Of a DNA stretch of 64,000 bases, positions 54,876-64,000 are shown piece after piece. The notes beneath the pieces are model-generated. The model was given only the letters and a program-made list of their open reading frames with translations, was not told where the DNA came from and searched no databases. Both the position numbers and the translations under genes were made by a program. Origin of the DNA: Alentia gelatinosa (Eukaryota > Annelida > Polychaeta > Phyllodocida > Polynoidae); assembly GCA_950022655.1 (NCBI GenBank), contig OX465583.1, forward strand, positions 30,407,360 through 30,471,359, in the 5' to 3' direction. The first letter of the stretch is position 1; each line of letters opens with the position of its first letter.

Positions 54876-55200
54876 TGGTTGCTCATGGCCTATGGTCAGG
54901 GGCCGGTCATTGCCCCTCCTGGTGTCTCCCCTCTACACTGCGCATCACCTGTGCGCCCCCCCCCCCCGATGTCTCCACCTGACAGCACCCTCCCGACCTC
55001 AATTCACGGTCTCCTACCTGCTACCCTCTTCCTCATTTTCCATCCAGCTCTCACACTACACACACCCTTCACTTTTTTCAGCCACCAACCCACACCTCTT
55101 TCTACTTCACCTACCTTCGTAGGCCTTTTCTCTTATATTCTATTATACTATAAATATATTTAATATAATTGACTCAATACTCTATTAGTCAATTACACAT
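54876..55200 (+). mobile_element. Element 4: A-linker-B remnant related to elements 2 and 3
   Basis: The A-like part starts GGTTGCTCATGGCCTATGGTC (compare GGTTACTCATGGCCTTTGGTC in element 3) and is followed by a linker at 55082-55123 with the shared pattern (CCACCAACCCACACCTC...TCGTAGG). A B-like part then carries TAATTGACT and AGTCAATTA (55166-55195). No B1 or coding region is present. Recombination between A1 and A2 would leave this A-linker-B order, comparable to a solo LTR. The right end, with AATAAA and the GGTAATG core, is missing or unrecognisable. Confidence 0.65.
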
Positions 55201-56774
55201 AGAAGTCAATTCAGAATATCTTCTATATTTAATGAAGAAGACAGATAACCATACACAGATATGTATTTATAACATATATTATAACAAAGTATACAGTTGC
55301 ATAATGATTCTCATCAACATACAATCCCATTTACTTCTGTAGAGCTCATATGTTACAAGTCCTTTTGGTTAGCAGTACTCATAATCTATCACTTTCTGTT
55401 ATTATCCAATGTCTCCTTGACTTGTGGATATAGATGATCCAGAGCAGTAGAATAGTGGTGGTAGCAGTCATCAATCTCTGTTTCTTCAGTGCTGGGGTGA
55501 TAACAGCATGTGGAGAAGAAGCCCAATCCTCAGTAAAGGCCTCTGTAGCATAGTGTTCTATAGTCTTCGAGCCTCCTCACTGTAGTAATGGTAATGCTGA
55601 GCAGCCTGAAGATGTTGATGCCTTGGTGTCTGGGTTCAAAGTGAGCTTTGACTGGACATCAGCTCCTTATATACCAATCGGGGTATATAAGTATTTACAC
55701 ACAGCTCAATGGTTATTGTCAGGTGACCACTGTGCAATGTAGCTTAACATACAAGTTGTCCTTTTGATGCCTCCACTGTCTCAATAGAACAACCCCTTAA
55801 GAGAGGTCTTAGAGCAGCAGGTCCATAAACTCCAGTACACAAATGTCCTGACAGGCTAAGGGTTCGCTTCCTAGATGGTGAATATCTAATCCTATAACTA
55901 AGCTACCCAGTTTGTAGTCATTGCTCTTAAACCATTACCAGCGGTCCACATTTCTTAAGGGCCAGATAGCTGTGTATTAGAGGATTTGATTTTAGAAGTT
56001 TGATATTTGCACGCCAGAATTCACGTGTATGTATAATCTGGTTTTGAATAGAATTTAATCCCCCCCCAAAAAAGAAGCTAAATAGGAGTATAACCCCCAT
56101 GAACACGACAGGTAACACTGCGTAAACATATAGCGGTTTAATTTAAAAGTTAGCTTACTTGTACTGCTAGATGTGTATGTTGGGGAGAGTCCCACTATTC
56201 ACTTGAATAAAGCCTGTTTATTAATTATCTATTCCTCAAAAGCCAATTCTTGTCTCCATTCAGTACAATGTTTAATCATTTTTCGTTCCAATAACTTGGA
56301 GTATTTAATATTATATGTGCATATAAAAGATATGAAAGAAAAGGTTTACCCCGTAGTCCGGGAGTCCGCTATAGACTCCACACCTTATCAGTGCATTGTG
56401 TATGGAAAGGCGGATGTGCGAGGACGGGTGTGCAGACAAGTGTGCGGATTTGTGAGCGGTGCAGCAACGGTGGTAGATTTGCTCAAGTCTTTGATTATGG
56501 GACTAATTAAGAAATAAAACTACTTTAAAACATTTGGACTTCCCCTAACGCCTGATAGGTCCAGGAATCTATCCCAGTGAGGAGGGGTGAGGTGGGTGGA
56601 AGGGTAGACATAGGAAGCAGGGACTGAAGCCAGTCTACAGCGGCGGCAGAGGTGGCGGCAATGGTGATGGTGGTGGCGGCAATACTGGTAGCAACATGGC
56701 GGCGTTTGCAGCGGCTGGGTTGGTGCTATGAATGATGTCTGATGATACCTTATGCTACAGGGCTAGAATGGCAA
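55201..56774. other. Unassigned DNA
   Basis: No gene is supported. A GGTGGCGG-rich stretch lies at 56638-56720. A 114-aa plus frame at 56173-56517 has no recognised domain. Confidence 0.4.
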
Positions 56775-56935
56775 TCACAGAACAATGGTTTTTTCAAAGT
56801 AAAATCTATTAGAAATGGTAATACAAAAAAACGGAAAGAATTTTGGCTTACATTTGTAGTTAATCAAATGATACCCAATCGGATTTAGAAAAAGGTTTTA
56901 TATAAGAAAATTGGTAATATAAGATCGTATTTACT
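56775..56935 (-). repeat. Dispersed repeat R1, inverted partial copy
   Basis: Its reverse complement matches 15630-15785 (TTATATTACC..., AAACC...GATTGGGTATCA..TTGATTA, TAGATTTTACTTTGAAAA). It adjoins a LINE relic, which may or may not be related. Confidence 0.55.
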
Positions 56936-57009
56936 ATATACCATAGACTTGAATTAAGACAGATATCTCTGATGAACCAACTAGGAGTATGTCAGATACG
57001 AACGTGTTT

Positions 57010-57180
57010 TCTTGTATAAATACCTAGGGGTAATCGTGGATTTAACACCGGACAGTCGTTTTCATTTTACAAATATTATTAAGAATGTATCCTATAAATG
57101 CAGGCTTTCATACCGACAAATGCTGCATTGAAAATCCATATGGTAGCCATTTTGCCTTACATTGATTGCTCTTAACAACC
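57010..57180 (+). pseudogene. LINE reverse transcriptase fragment
   Basis: The translation YKYLGVIVDLTPDSRFHF then IIKNVSYKCRLSYRQ matches the YLGV-type segment that follows the catalytic box in many non-LTR reverse transcriptases. A stop then interrupts, and the next frame has a ...ILPYID-like string. It is truncated and dead. Confidence 0.55.
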
Positions 57181-57536
57181 GAGCTAACTCCCCACCCCTG
57201 CCAGACAGAGAAGTCTGACTGTTTAGGTTTCAGCATGTAGCAAATGGACACGTCAATGTCTATGGAAAAAGTGTAGTCACATTACCATGAAACGTCACGT
57301 GTATCTGTTCTCTGTTCTCTTTGGTCAACAGAACCAACAGTGTCGAGTGGTCAGTGTTTTTCATTAAGAAAATTTCATTTTTTTCTTCTCTTTTTGGGGG
57401 TGGGGCTGGGGTCCATCTTGTTTTATCTATTAACAATATCATGAAGAAATTTCAAATTTCGCCATCAATGATCTACAAAATGGCATAGATAAATGGAAGA
57501 TAGCTAACGTGATACCCAAATTCAGAAATAAAGGAG
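57181..57536 (+). pseudogene. Possible second LINE RT scrap and unassigned DNA
   Basis: At 57478-57530 the plus strand reads IDKWKIANVIPKFRNKG, resembling the WK.A.V.PI.KKG motif near the start of non-LTR RT domains. It follows rather than precedes the fragment at 57010, so it is either a separate relic or chance. GAGCTAACTCCCCAC at 57180 mirrors GTGGGGAGTTAGCT at 57538. Confidence 0.3.
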
Positions 57537-57625
57537 GTGGGGAGTTAGCTTATTTGCTAAAGCACTGGACTAGCAGGCAGAGGTTTGTAGGTTTGTAGGT
57601 GGGGGGGAAGTAAAGTAACTATTAT
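57537..57625 (+). mobile_element. tRNA-derived SINE, copy 2
   Basis: The head GAGTTAGCTTATTTGCTAAAG, CACTGGACTAGCAGGC and AGGTTTGTAGGTTTG lines up with the copy at 25227. The B box is less well preserved. A G run and GGAAGTAAAG follow. Confidence 0.45.
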
Positions 57626-58161
57626 TTCAGCAAATTTTTCGAAATGAGACATACACCTAAATTTATCACATAAGCGCCAAGTCCACCCACCCGGTGTTTA
57701 CACTAGGCGATTCTGGCATTTTACACCTCCTGGCGACTTTCAGCAGTAAAATAATAGAAAAATCTGTCTTAGGTGTGAAATACTTAGCAGAAAATCATAG
57801 ATCTACAATCGCTGTAAATCTATCTATATTAATTGAGTCGGTCGGGTGGATTTGAAAATGATAGTTTCAAATATGAATTATGATTCTGTCTCAGTATATT
57901 TTTCAATTAGATCATAACAAAAGTTTCAATTAGATTATCATAAATAATGTGATACTATGTTCTACATACCTCTAAAAAGTGTTCAGATTCATTCAATATT
58001 TGAGATAGCTTTGTTTATTAAAATTTTGCCTGACATCTACATTGATACACTGACTGAATCACCAGCTCTTCCTAACCCTGGTCACCTCTTTTTGTACCTC
58101 CAAAGCCCTCCCCATGGATAGTCACCGATAGGTTTTGATTAGAAATATCGGGGACCTGCCG
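57626..58161. other. Unassigned DNA
   Basis: No gene or clear repeat is seen. Confidence 0.45.
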
Positions 58162-58480
58162 ATACTATCGTAAAACTGGATGAGGTTTAATCTTGTTCAC
58201 CGTATTCCACGACTGGAGTTTGGCAAAGTGACTTCATGAGGCGAAGCCAAGTGAAGTCCAGAGCCAAAACTTCAGGAGTGGAATGCGGTGGCCAAAATTA
58301 AAACGAATCAGGTTTTGATTTTATCCTACCCTATCTCCGCGATTTTGGAATATTACGTGATAACTATGCTGTATGCCACTAGTGGCATATAAAACTCCGT
58401 ATGCCAGTCAGCATGGCATACGGAAACCCAATGTTAAGCCTATGGGATTTTATATTAGGGGTAGGATAAACCACGATATT
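58162..58480 (-). mobile_element. MITE-B, copy 2 (inverted relative to copy 1)
   Basis: It starts ATACTATCGTAAAACTGG and ends GGGGTAGGATAAACCACGATA, the mirror of copy 1 at 39953-40256. It includes the GTATGCCACTAGTGGCATA palindrome plus an extra GTATGCC...GGCATAC pair. Confidence 0.7.
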
Positions 58481-59110
58481 GCCATTTGTAATCGTACTGA
58501 ATCGGGAGGTCTATCATGGTGCATCGTCGTTGGTGGATGCGGGGCTTTGATCACCAACCCTAGGGTGTAGACATAGATTGAGAAATGCTGAAACTTAATT
58601 CCTCATACACTGCCGCAAGGGTCCCCCGTGATATTAAACAACGAAACAATGAAATAAGTATGACTTTATGTATGATAACAAACATCATATAATAAGGGGA
58701 AAATATTAATCCCTGATATCACAACATATTTTGATATAATTGACTGTCCAATATTAAACAAAACAACGGGCAAAATACATCATTCTTGATACCCAACAAC
58801 AAAAGAATGCAGCACTGATTTGACCCTGTGTGTGTAATATTTCTTCCGTTGACGTCATGGTTTGTTGTTTACCTTTACACGTGGCAGACAATCATCTTTT
58901 GCTTCGTGATCAGAAGGCCTGAGGCCATCCTGGACCGTGCCCCCTGCCCTCCCACCCTTAACCTGCAGTCTCGCCAGCTATGATGTTTTGTTTTGTTTAC
59001 CTTTGTGGGGTAACCCCAAGTCTGTCATTACCATTATGGTTATGATAGTTATCCTGTACAAATATTTGTTCTTTTGCTGTAGCGATATTACGAAACAACT
59101 GAAAACTTCA
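58481..59110. other. Unassigned DNA
   Basis: No gene or clear repeat is seen. Confidence 0.45.
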
Positions 59111-59406
59111 GCTTTAGGGCTGGCATCCACCTACTAAGATATAAATTTAGACCTCCCGATATGGCACCGATACAAAAAGCAAATATCGGAGACATGCCGG
59201 GAAGGGGCCAAATAGTAGACAAATATCTAGACATGCCAATCCAGCACGCATTGTATGGGTTTTCTAATCGGTGTCTAAACGCAGAAACGTGGTCAACTGC
59301 CACAATATTAGGTGGCTTTCCGACGCAAATTTGATTTTTTTTATCGGGAGGTGCATCATAGACCATATCAGAGCCATATCAGAGTAGGTGGACACCGGGC
59401 CTTAGC
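59111..59406. mobile_element. MITE-E, complete copy (296 bp)
   Basis: The ends GCTTTAGGGCTGGCATCCAC and GTGGACACCGGGCCTTAGC form an imperfect inverted repeat of about 30 bp with CACCTACT. A second inner pair is CCTCCCGATA and TATCGGGAGG. Right-end fragments of the family occur at 2696 and 44240. No coding capacity. Confidence 0.65.
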
Positions 59407-59670
59407 CATGAACACTAGTATTTCTTTTAAATATCCTCCAACAATTAAGTAGGAAGTAAAATTTTGAAAAAAAACAACAATGATCGACTAATATCGTCCA
59501 GACATCGAGTTGGGAAGTTTCGATCTAAATGCTTTTACGACGTACGAAAACAATTCTGTTTATTAAAAGTATTAAGTAAATATGTGGAGCAAGGGTTGTT
59601 GTGGCTGAATGAAATCTGTTCCGAGGCTTTATCTATGTAGTCCTACCGACTTTGATCAATAACTGTAAGA

Positions 59671-60024
59671 GGTCCCTCCCACCTACTATACGACGGCCTG
59701 CGACACTCGCCGCTGTGGGGGACTTAATCGTAGGCCGTCATAGTAGGTGGGAGGACTTATTGCGGCGACAACCCGCCGCGCTCTGCGATTAACCTTCCGA
59801 CGGCCTACGACGGGCTACGACGGCCTACGAATTTCGTAGACCCTCTACGATTAACATTTTTAGTTGTAGCGCGTCGTAGCCCATCGGCGCGCAGCGAGTT
59901 TTGTTGGCGACAAAACCTGACTAATTGAGGAGTTCGTCGACGACACCTCCACGATTTTTTCAGTTTGTCGCCGACACGTTCAAAGGGTTAATCGTAGACT
60001 TAATCGTATTAGGTGGGACGGACC
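59671..60024. mobile_element. MITE-F, complete copy (354 bp)
   Basis: The termini GGTCCCTCCCACCTACTA and TAGGTGGGACGGACC are inverted. Inside, a short foldback spans 59677-59753 (CTCCCACCTACTATACGACG and its mirror), followed by repeated CTACGACGG units and TAGACCCTCTACGATT. It is related to 28440-28625. No coding capacity. Confidence 0.65.
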
Positions 60025-62466
60025 CCTAAAGCTGTCTTGTCGTATCACTGAAACACAAGATTACTACTTAGTTTTGAATGACAGCAAGTTATGTGATACG
60101 GAAGGACAAACTTCATGTATATTCATTCATCACTCCTTCACAAATGATATCAATACAGCTGATCCTTAGATTTCATGTGACGCATTTGCACACAGGTATA
60201 CAATTATATACCGAAACGCAGGATACTGCAACATAAAAGAAATATCAATGACTATAAATCTGCAAAAACGGTTCTCCTGCTGGTACTTTAGTGAAACATG
60301 TTTACCTTTTTGGGATGGCATCTTGTACCGGGTTTGTCTGGATAAAATATAATCCATCAGCTCGAGATTACAGATTCGAGACCAGTGGTCCGTACAGTAT
60401 TTTTACGTTATATGGCAAAACGGTGCATATTTACAGTATATACGGCATGGGTATATTTGTATTCCGTTGAAGATTTATTTTCTCGTACAGTATATTCACT
60501 ATAAAGACCATTTCAAGTATTTCAGGATAAAATAGTATATATATATGGCGAACAGTAAAATTATCCTTTATATACTCCTTAAAATTATCAAATGGAAATA
60601 TGAGGAGAAGTTTCACAGATTTCATATATACAACGAGGAAAGTTGGTAAATTCCATGGATAGAGGATATTTTATGCGAACTATAATCAGCGAATCAACCT
60701 TGGTTGAAAAAGGAAAGGGAGAGGGCCTTCACTTCCCGGCCCTTTTCAATTGCAAGTGGTATGCCTGCCAATTTTCTAGTGGGAGAAGTACCAGGATATA
60801 TTTAGTACAGGAACGGAACCGCCTGGGGTTTCATCTATTGTAAAATGTTCCTGGAGTGTAACACGTGCCTCTACTTACAACGTCACTCAGAGGACCTCCC
60901 CGTTCACCCTTCATTGCCGAATATGGACAGCATAATTCCCTCAACTACTCACTCTCGTACCCCTGCAGGGACCCTCTGAAAGACTGTCACAGAGGATGTG
61001 TCCTTAATGCCTATCATAGCTTTTCATGCTGGTAGGTTCTGGTGCATGGTTGCTGTTGTGTTCTGGCCTTATCTTTCATTACCACGTACACAGTAAGTAG
61101 TGCCTGGGCCTCAGCTGTTCAGTGAGCTACGCTTTATGAGAGACTTCCACGCCCCCTACTGGAAATCCATCGGGCGCGTCATAAAGCCCACCCCCCCCCC
61201 CCCCCAAGAAAGAGAAAAGTTTAGCTCTAAGATACTTTGAAGTTTGTATAGCCATTGGTTTGAACGAATGTTGTAATTTCCCAGAGTCACTCTTGTAGTT
61301 GTTCTGTAGTCTTTTCAATCACCATTGCCTAGATATTGTATGCGACAAACCATACAAAGCCTCCAGGCTCCCTCTGATGGGGTCTAGTTACGACTAGGCC
61401 TCCGGGTGGCTCAATTTGTATAGGATTATAGATCTGCAATACCAGCCTACTGAGAAGTGCCCGGGACGAGCGGCGACCTGTCACGGGAGGTGTGGTTAGC
61501 AGTCATAATATCAGTCATATACATGTAGGGTTGAATGGGGCGGACATATTTGGACCAATCTATTGAACTACTATAATTTGTATTATTTAAGAAACAAGTA
61601 TTTATAAATACTTTTTAAAAAAGTAATTTCATTGTGTACATTTCAACCATACAGCCGGTTTTAGATTGTGACCACCACGGTCTACATAAGCCGTACAACG
61701 CTAAGGCTACACCTTGAAAGTTATTGATATGCTGTATTTTATTTCCTGTTCTCGGGCCAATTGTGTGAATTTCAAAACACATGTAATAGGTTTAATCCTT
61801 AACTTTTTAAGTGTCTTATCTCAAATTAAGCTGTTGCGTTGTGTAAAGAAAAGCACGAATAACTTGTTACGCTGTTGAAACTAGAGTGTGTGGAAATTAC
61901 ATTCACTGTCGCCTCACATAGTTCTCTGACCGTCACATATTGGGTCAGAACTACACTCCAAAACAGCAACCATAGGTAACTTAAAGTATTTTCACCATGT
62001 TATGCGACAAAGGGTCCATACATTGGCACTTTATCTGTTCTCTTTGCTGAATGAATTATCTTGCAACTTGTGACTGATTTTAAGGAGGTACACCACAGAT
62101 GAGCTGCTCTGAGTAGCTCCATTAGTAGATATGTCTGAAAGCTGATGCCCACCATGCCATATGGGTCTTTTTCATCGCACTTCATAGTGATCCACTGAAC
62201 AATAACCCTTTCCCTGTGGCAACCAGTATTCCTGCTCAGTATTTATGACATGGCAGGCATTGCCTGCATGAATCACCCTGCTACAGCAGGCACCTTTTTG
62301 GGAAAATAGCAATGTTATAGGATGTGTCATGTTATTTGAGTTATCTACATTACTAACTGATGATATTTTGTTAAACAAAATCAAAGGTCAATATGGCTCT
62401 TATACTTTGTCAAAATTTCTATTAATTAAAACGATATTCTTTTTGTTTATTATATTTTGCATATAA
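60025..62466. other. Unassigned DNA with a possible transposase scrap
   Basis: A C run lies at 61191-61205. On the minus strand at 62000-62200 the peptide contains FQTYLLMELLRAAHLWCTSLKS, distantly reminiscent of a piggyBac-type transposase segment. The likeness is weak and unconfirmed. No other feature is supported. Confidence 0.3.
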
Positions 62467-62557
62467 GTATCAATGATGCCTCTAAGAGGCCTGGAGGCAT
62501 CATGCTGTCATAGCCAGGGGGATGTCTCGAGGCATCATGCTGCAGTTAAAGGGTTAA
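62467..62557. repeat. MITE-A-like end with ATGCCTCTAAGAGGC palindromes
   Basis: GATGCCTCTAAGAGGC, GGAGGCATCATGCTG (twice in variant form) and the terminal GCAGTTAAAGGGTTAA match the inner and terminal motifs of MITE-A. A separate left-type end, GTTAACCCTTTAAAGC, lies at 62900-62915. Confidence 0.45.
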
Positions 62558-63014
62558 GGAGGTGGCGATGGTAAGGATGGTGGCGAAGGCTTATTCCTAT
62601 AAATGATAAGCTATGATTTTGCAGATCACTTCCTATTCACTCACTTCTGCTCATGAAGTTTGCTGAGGCCTCTCTGCTCACTGTCTGAGATATTCAAACA
62701 CAATGTAAATAATAAAAGACCTGCATTTTTCATAGGGACATTCTGATTCTGATCATCATGAATTATGGGTATTGCTTATCATTAAATCATGTATTAAACC
62801 AGGCATTGGTAGAAATACAGAAGATTGGATGTAGGCTAAGGGTATGGATTATTCAACCAATGGTTAATTCTTAACAGCGACGATAGGAAATCATCGATGT
62901 TAACCCTTTAAAGCTTATATAGCACTGATTACCTCAGGTGGGGCATGAACAACGTATATATTATACATAACATGGATCCACCGTGAGTGTAGCTTCTATA
63001 TCTTGTATGAAGAG
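62558..63014. other. Unassigned DNA
   Basis: Apart from the MITE-A end at 62900-62915, nothing is recognisable. Confidence 0.4.
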
Positions 63015-63235
63015 CAGGTTTACACAGAGACACACATACATAGATACGCAGAGATACAGACACAGATACAGGCATACAGAGATACACAGACAGATAAAGA
63101 CATGTAGACATTCTCACAGTCAAACACTGATAAACACTCTCAGGTACACACAGATACATACACTGACACAAAGAGATACACAGACAGATAAAGACATTCA
63201 GATACACATATAGATACACAGATATACACAGATAG
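63015..63235 (+). repeat. ACAGATACACAG minisatellite-like block
   Basis: Irregular repeats of ACACAGAYA and GATACACAGA units without a fixed period. Similar composition occurs at 3720-3900. Open frames on both strands arise from the repeat. Confidence 0.6.
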
Positions 63236-64000
63236 AGGGCATATATTGTATTAGTTACCATGTTTTCTTATTGTGGTCAGTGTTCTGCTGTTATTGCTTG
63301 TCATATCCGGACAGCTTGGTTTCATATCATCAAATACCTCAATATGGCAAACCTGTACCTACCGTTGATGGAGATTTGATGGCAGTACCCCGTAGAACAC
63401 AGGGTGACATAAAAGTAACACCGGTAGGAGCTATCGGCCACAGGTATATATGATAAAATAAATCCGATATTAAAACTATGGTAATCACAAAATTACTTTT
63501 CCTTCCGAGCCTATGTAAATCTGATGGTTTCATGTCAACTCGAAGCCAGCAAGGGATAGAAAATAGAGGTAGCTGTAGGCAGAAATTAGCCCTGGCGCTT
63601 TTCATGTACAACACAAACAGTACTGCTGTGCCTTTGTTCCTGCCCAGTGGCCGCCACTGCAGATCGATACTCTGTCAGATCAGAGGCAGACAGGTAGTAG
63701 AAATATCTAAGGGAGGATCAAGGGATCCCATGTCAAATCCCGCATGGCCCGGGAATGTGTTGGAGAGCGTGGCATGCCTACAGTCTGTGACAAGAGAGCA
63801 GGGCATGCTCCTAATTTGTGACTAGCGAGGGTGATATGCTTATTCTGTGTGAGGTAGGAGAGTGTGATTTATTTCCGCTTTCTGATGGGAAAAGCTAAGG
63901 GCCTCCTTTTGCATGTCAGGAGAGTGTGATAAAGTCACAGTATATGATGTTAGGGTGTAATATAGATATAGTATATATGATATGCTTACAGTTTGTGGTA
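63236..64000. other. Unassigned DNA with one R-type repeat end
   Basis: 63384-63460 (GTACCCCGTAGAACACAGGG, CATAAAAGTAACACC, TCGGCCACAGGTATATATG) resembles the R end at 51833 and 24415. GGAGAGTGTGAT occurs at 63858 and 63920, and GATATGCTTA at 63833 and 63980. A 115-aa frame at 63478-63825 has no recognised domain. Confidence 0.4.

Noticed and set aside
59671..60024. CRISPR-like array suggested by repeated CTACGACGG units
   Set aside because: Units are short and irregular, have no spacers, and sit inside an element with inverted termini in a eukaryotic context.
62983..63261. Cys-rich or His/Arg-rich frames on both strands
   Set aside because: They arise from the ACAGATACACAG repeat block.
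63478..63825. 115-aa plus-strand frame near the right edge
   Set aside because: No domain or conserved motif, and mixed composition. Kept only as unassigned DNA.

Overview
The window reads as nuclear DNA of a multicellular eukaryote, probably a marine invertebrate. It is AT-rich and full of microsatellites, foldback elements, LINE relics and tRNA-derived SINE heads. There are no operons, ribosome-binding sites or other bacterial features. I found no host gene that I can name. The only hints of host coding are two splice-bounded open segments near 21.2-22.5 kb, the first resembling the end of a C2H2 zinc finger.

The coding content is dominated by tyrosine-recombinase (YR) retrotransposons of the Ngaro type (DIRS order). 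They carry Gag, reverse transcriptase/RNase H, a tyrosine recombinase instead of a DDE integrase, and split direct repeats in the order A1-ORFs-B1-A2-B2. Element 1 (10006-15445) and element 2 (31034-36462) are full length and belong to different families. Element 3 (47334-50067) is a 5'-truncated, mutated relative of element 2. Element 4 (54876-55200) is a leftover A-linker-B fragment. Element 2 has intact ORFs, one difference between its A repeats and none between its B repeats, so it looks young and possibly competent.

The most interesting signal concerns how these elements express their proteins. In elements 1 and 2 the recombinase reading frame is entered through a pyrimidine-tract CAG acceptor in phase 1. 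Both gag genes carry a G|GTAA donor, also in phase 1, at about the same place. Splicing would join the Gag N-terminus to the recombinase and remove about 3 kb (Gag C-terminus plus Pol). Element 2 also carries the heptamer A AAA AAC in the correct frame at the gag/pol overlap, so Gag-Pol may be made by -1 frameshifting. The terminal repeats hold further conserved parts: a 3-bp core at the element ends, a hairpin in B, and a C-rich linker between A2 and B2 shared by all four elements.

Layout: 1-10 kb non-coding with dispersed repeats; 10.0-15.4 element 1, inserted into a dispersed repeat; 15.4-16.7 repeat; 16.7-18.1 decayed L1/Tx1-like LINE; 18.9-19.4 tandem repeat split by a MITE; 21.2-22.5 possible host exons; 22.9-23.6 Ty3/gypsy RT relic; 23.7-24.5 foldbacks; 25-31 SINE, degenerate tandem repeats and unassigned DNA; 31.0-36.5 element 2; 38-46.8 several MITE families; 47.3-50.1 element 3; 50-54 foldbacks; 54.1-57.5 LINE relics and element 4; 58-60 three MITEs; 60-64 mostly unassigned with a minisatellite. 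Repeat boundaries and family names (R1, R2, MITE-A to MITE-F) were set by eye and are mine.
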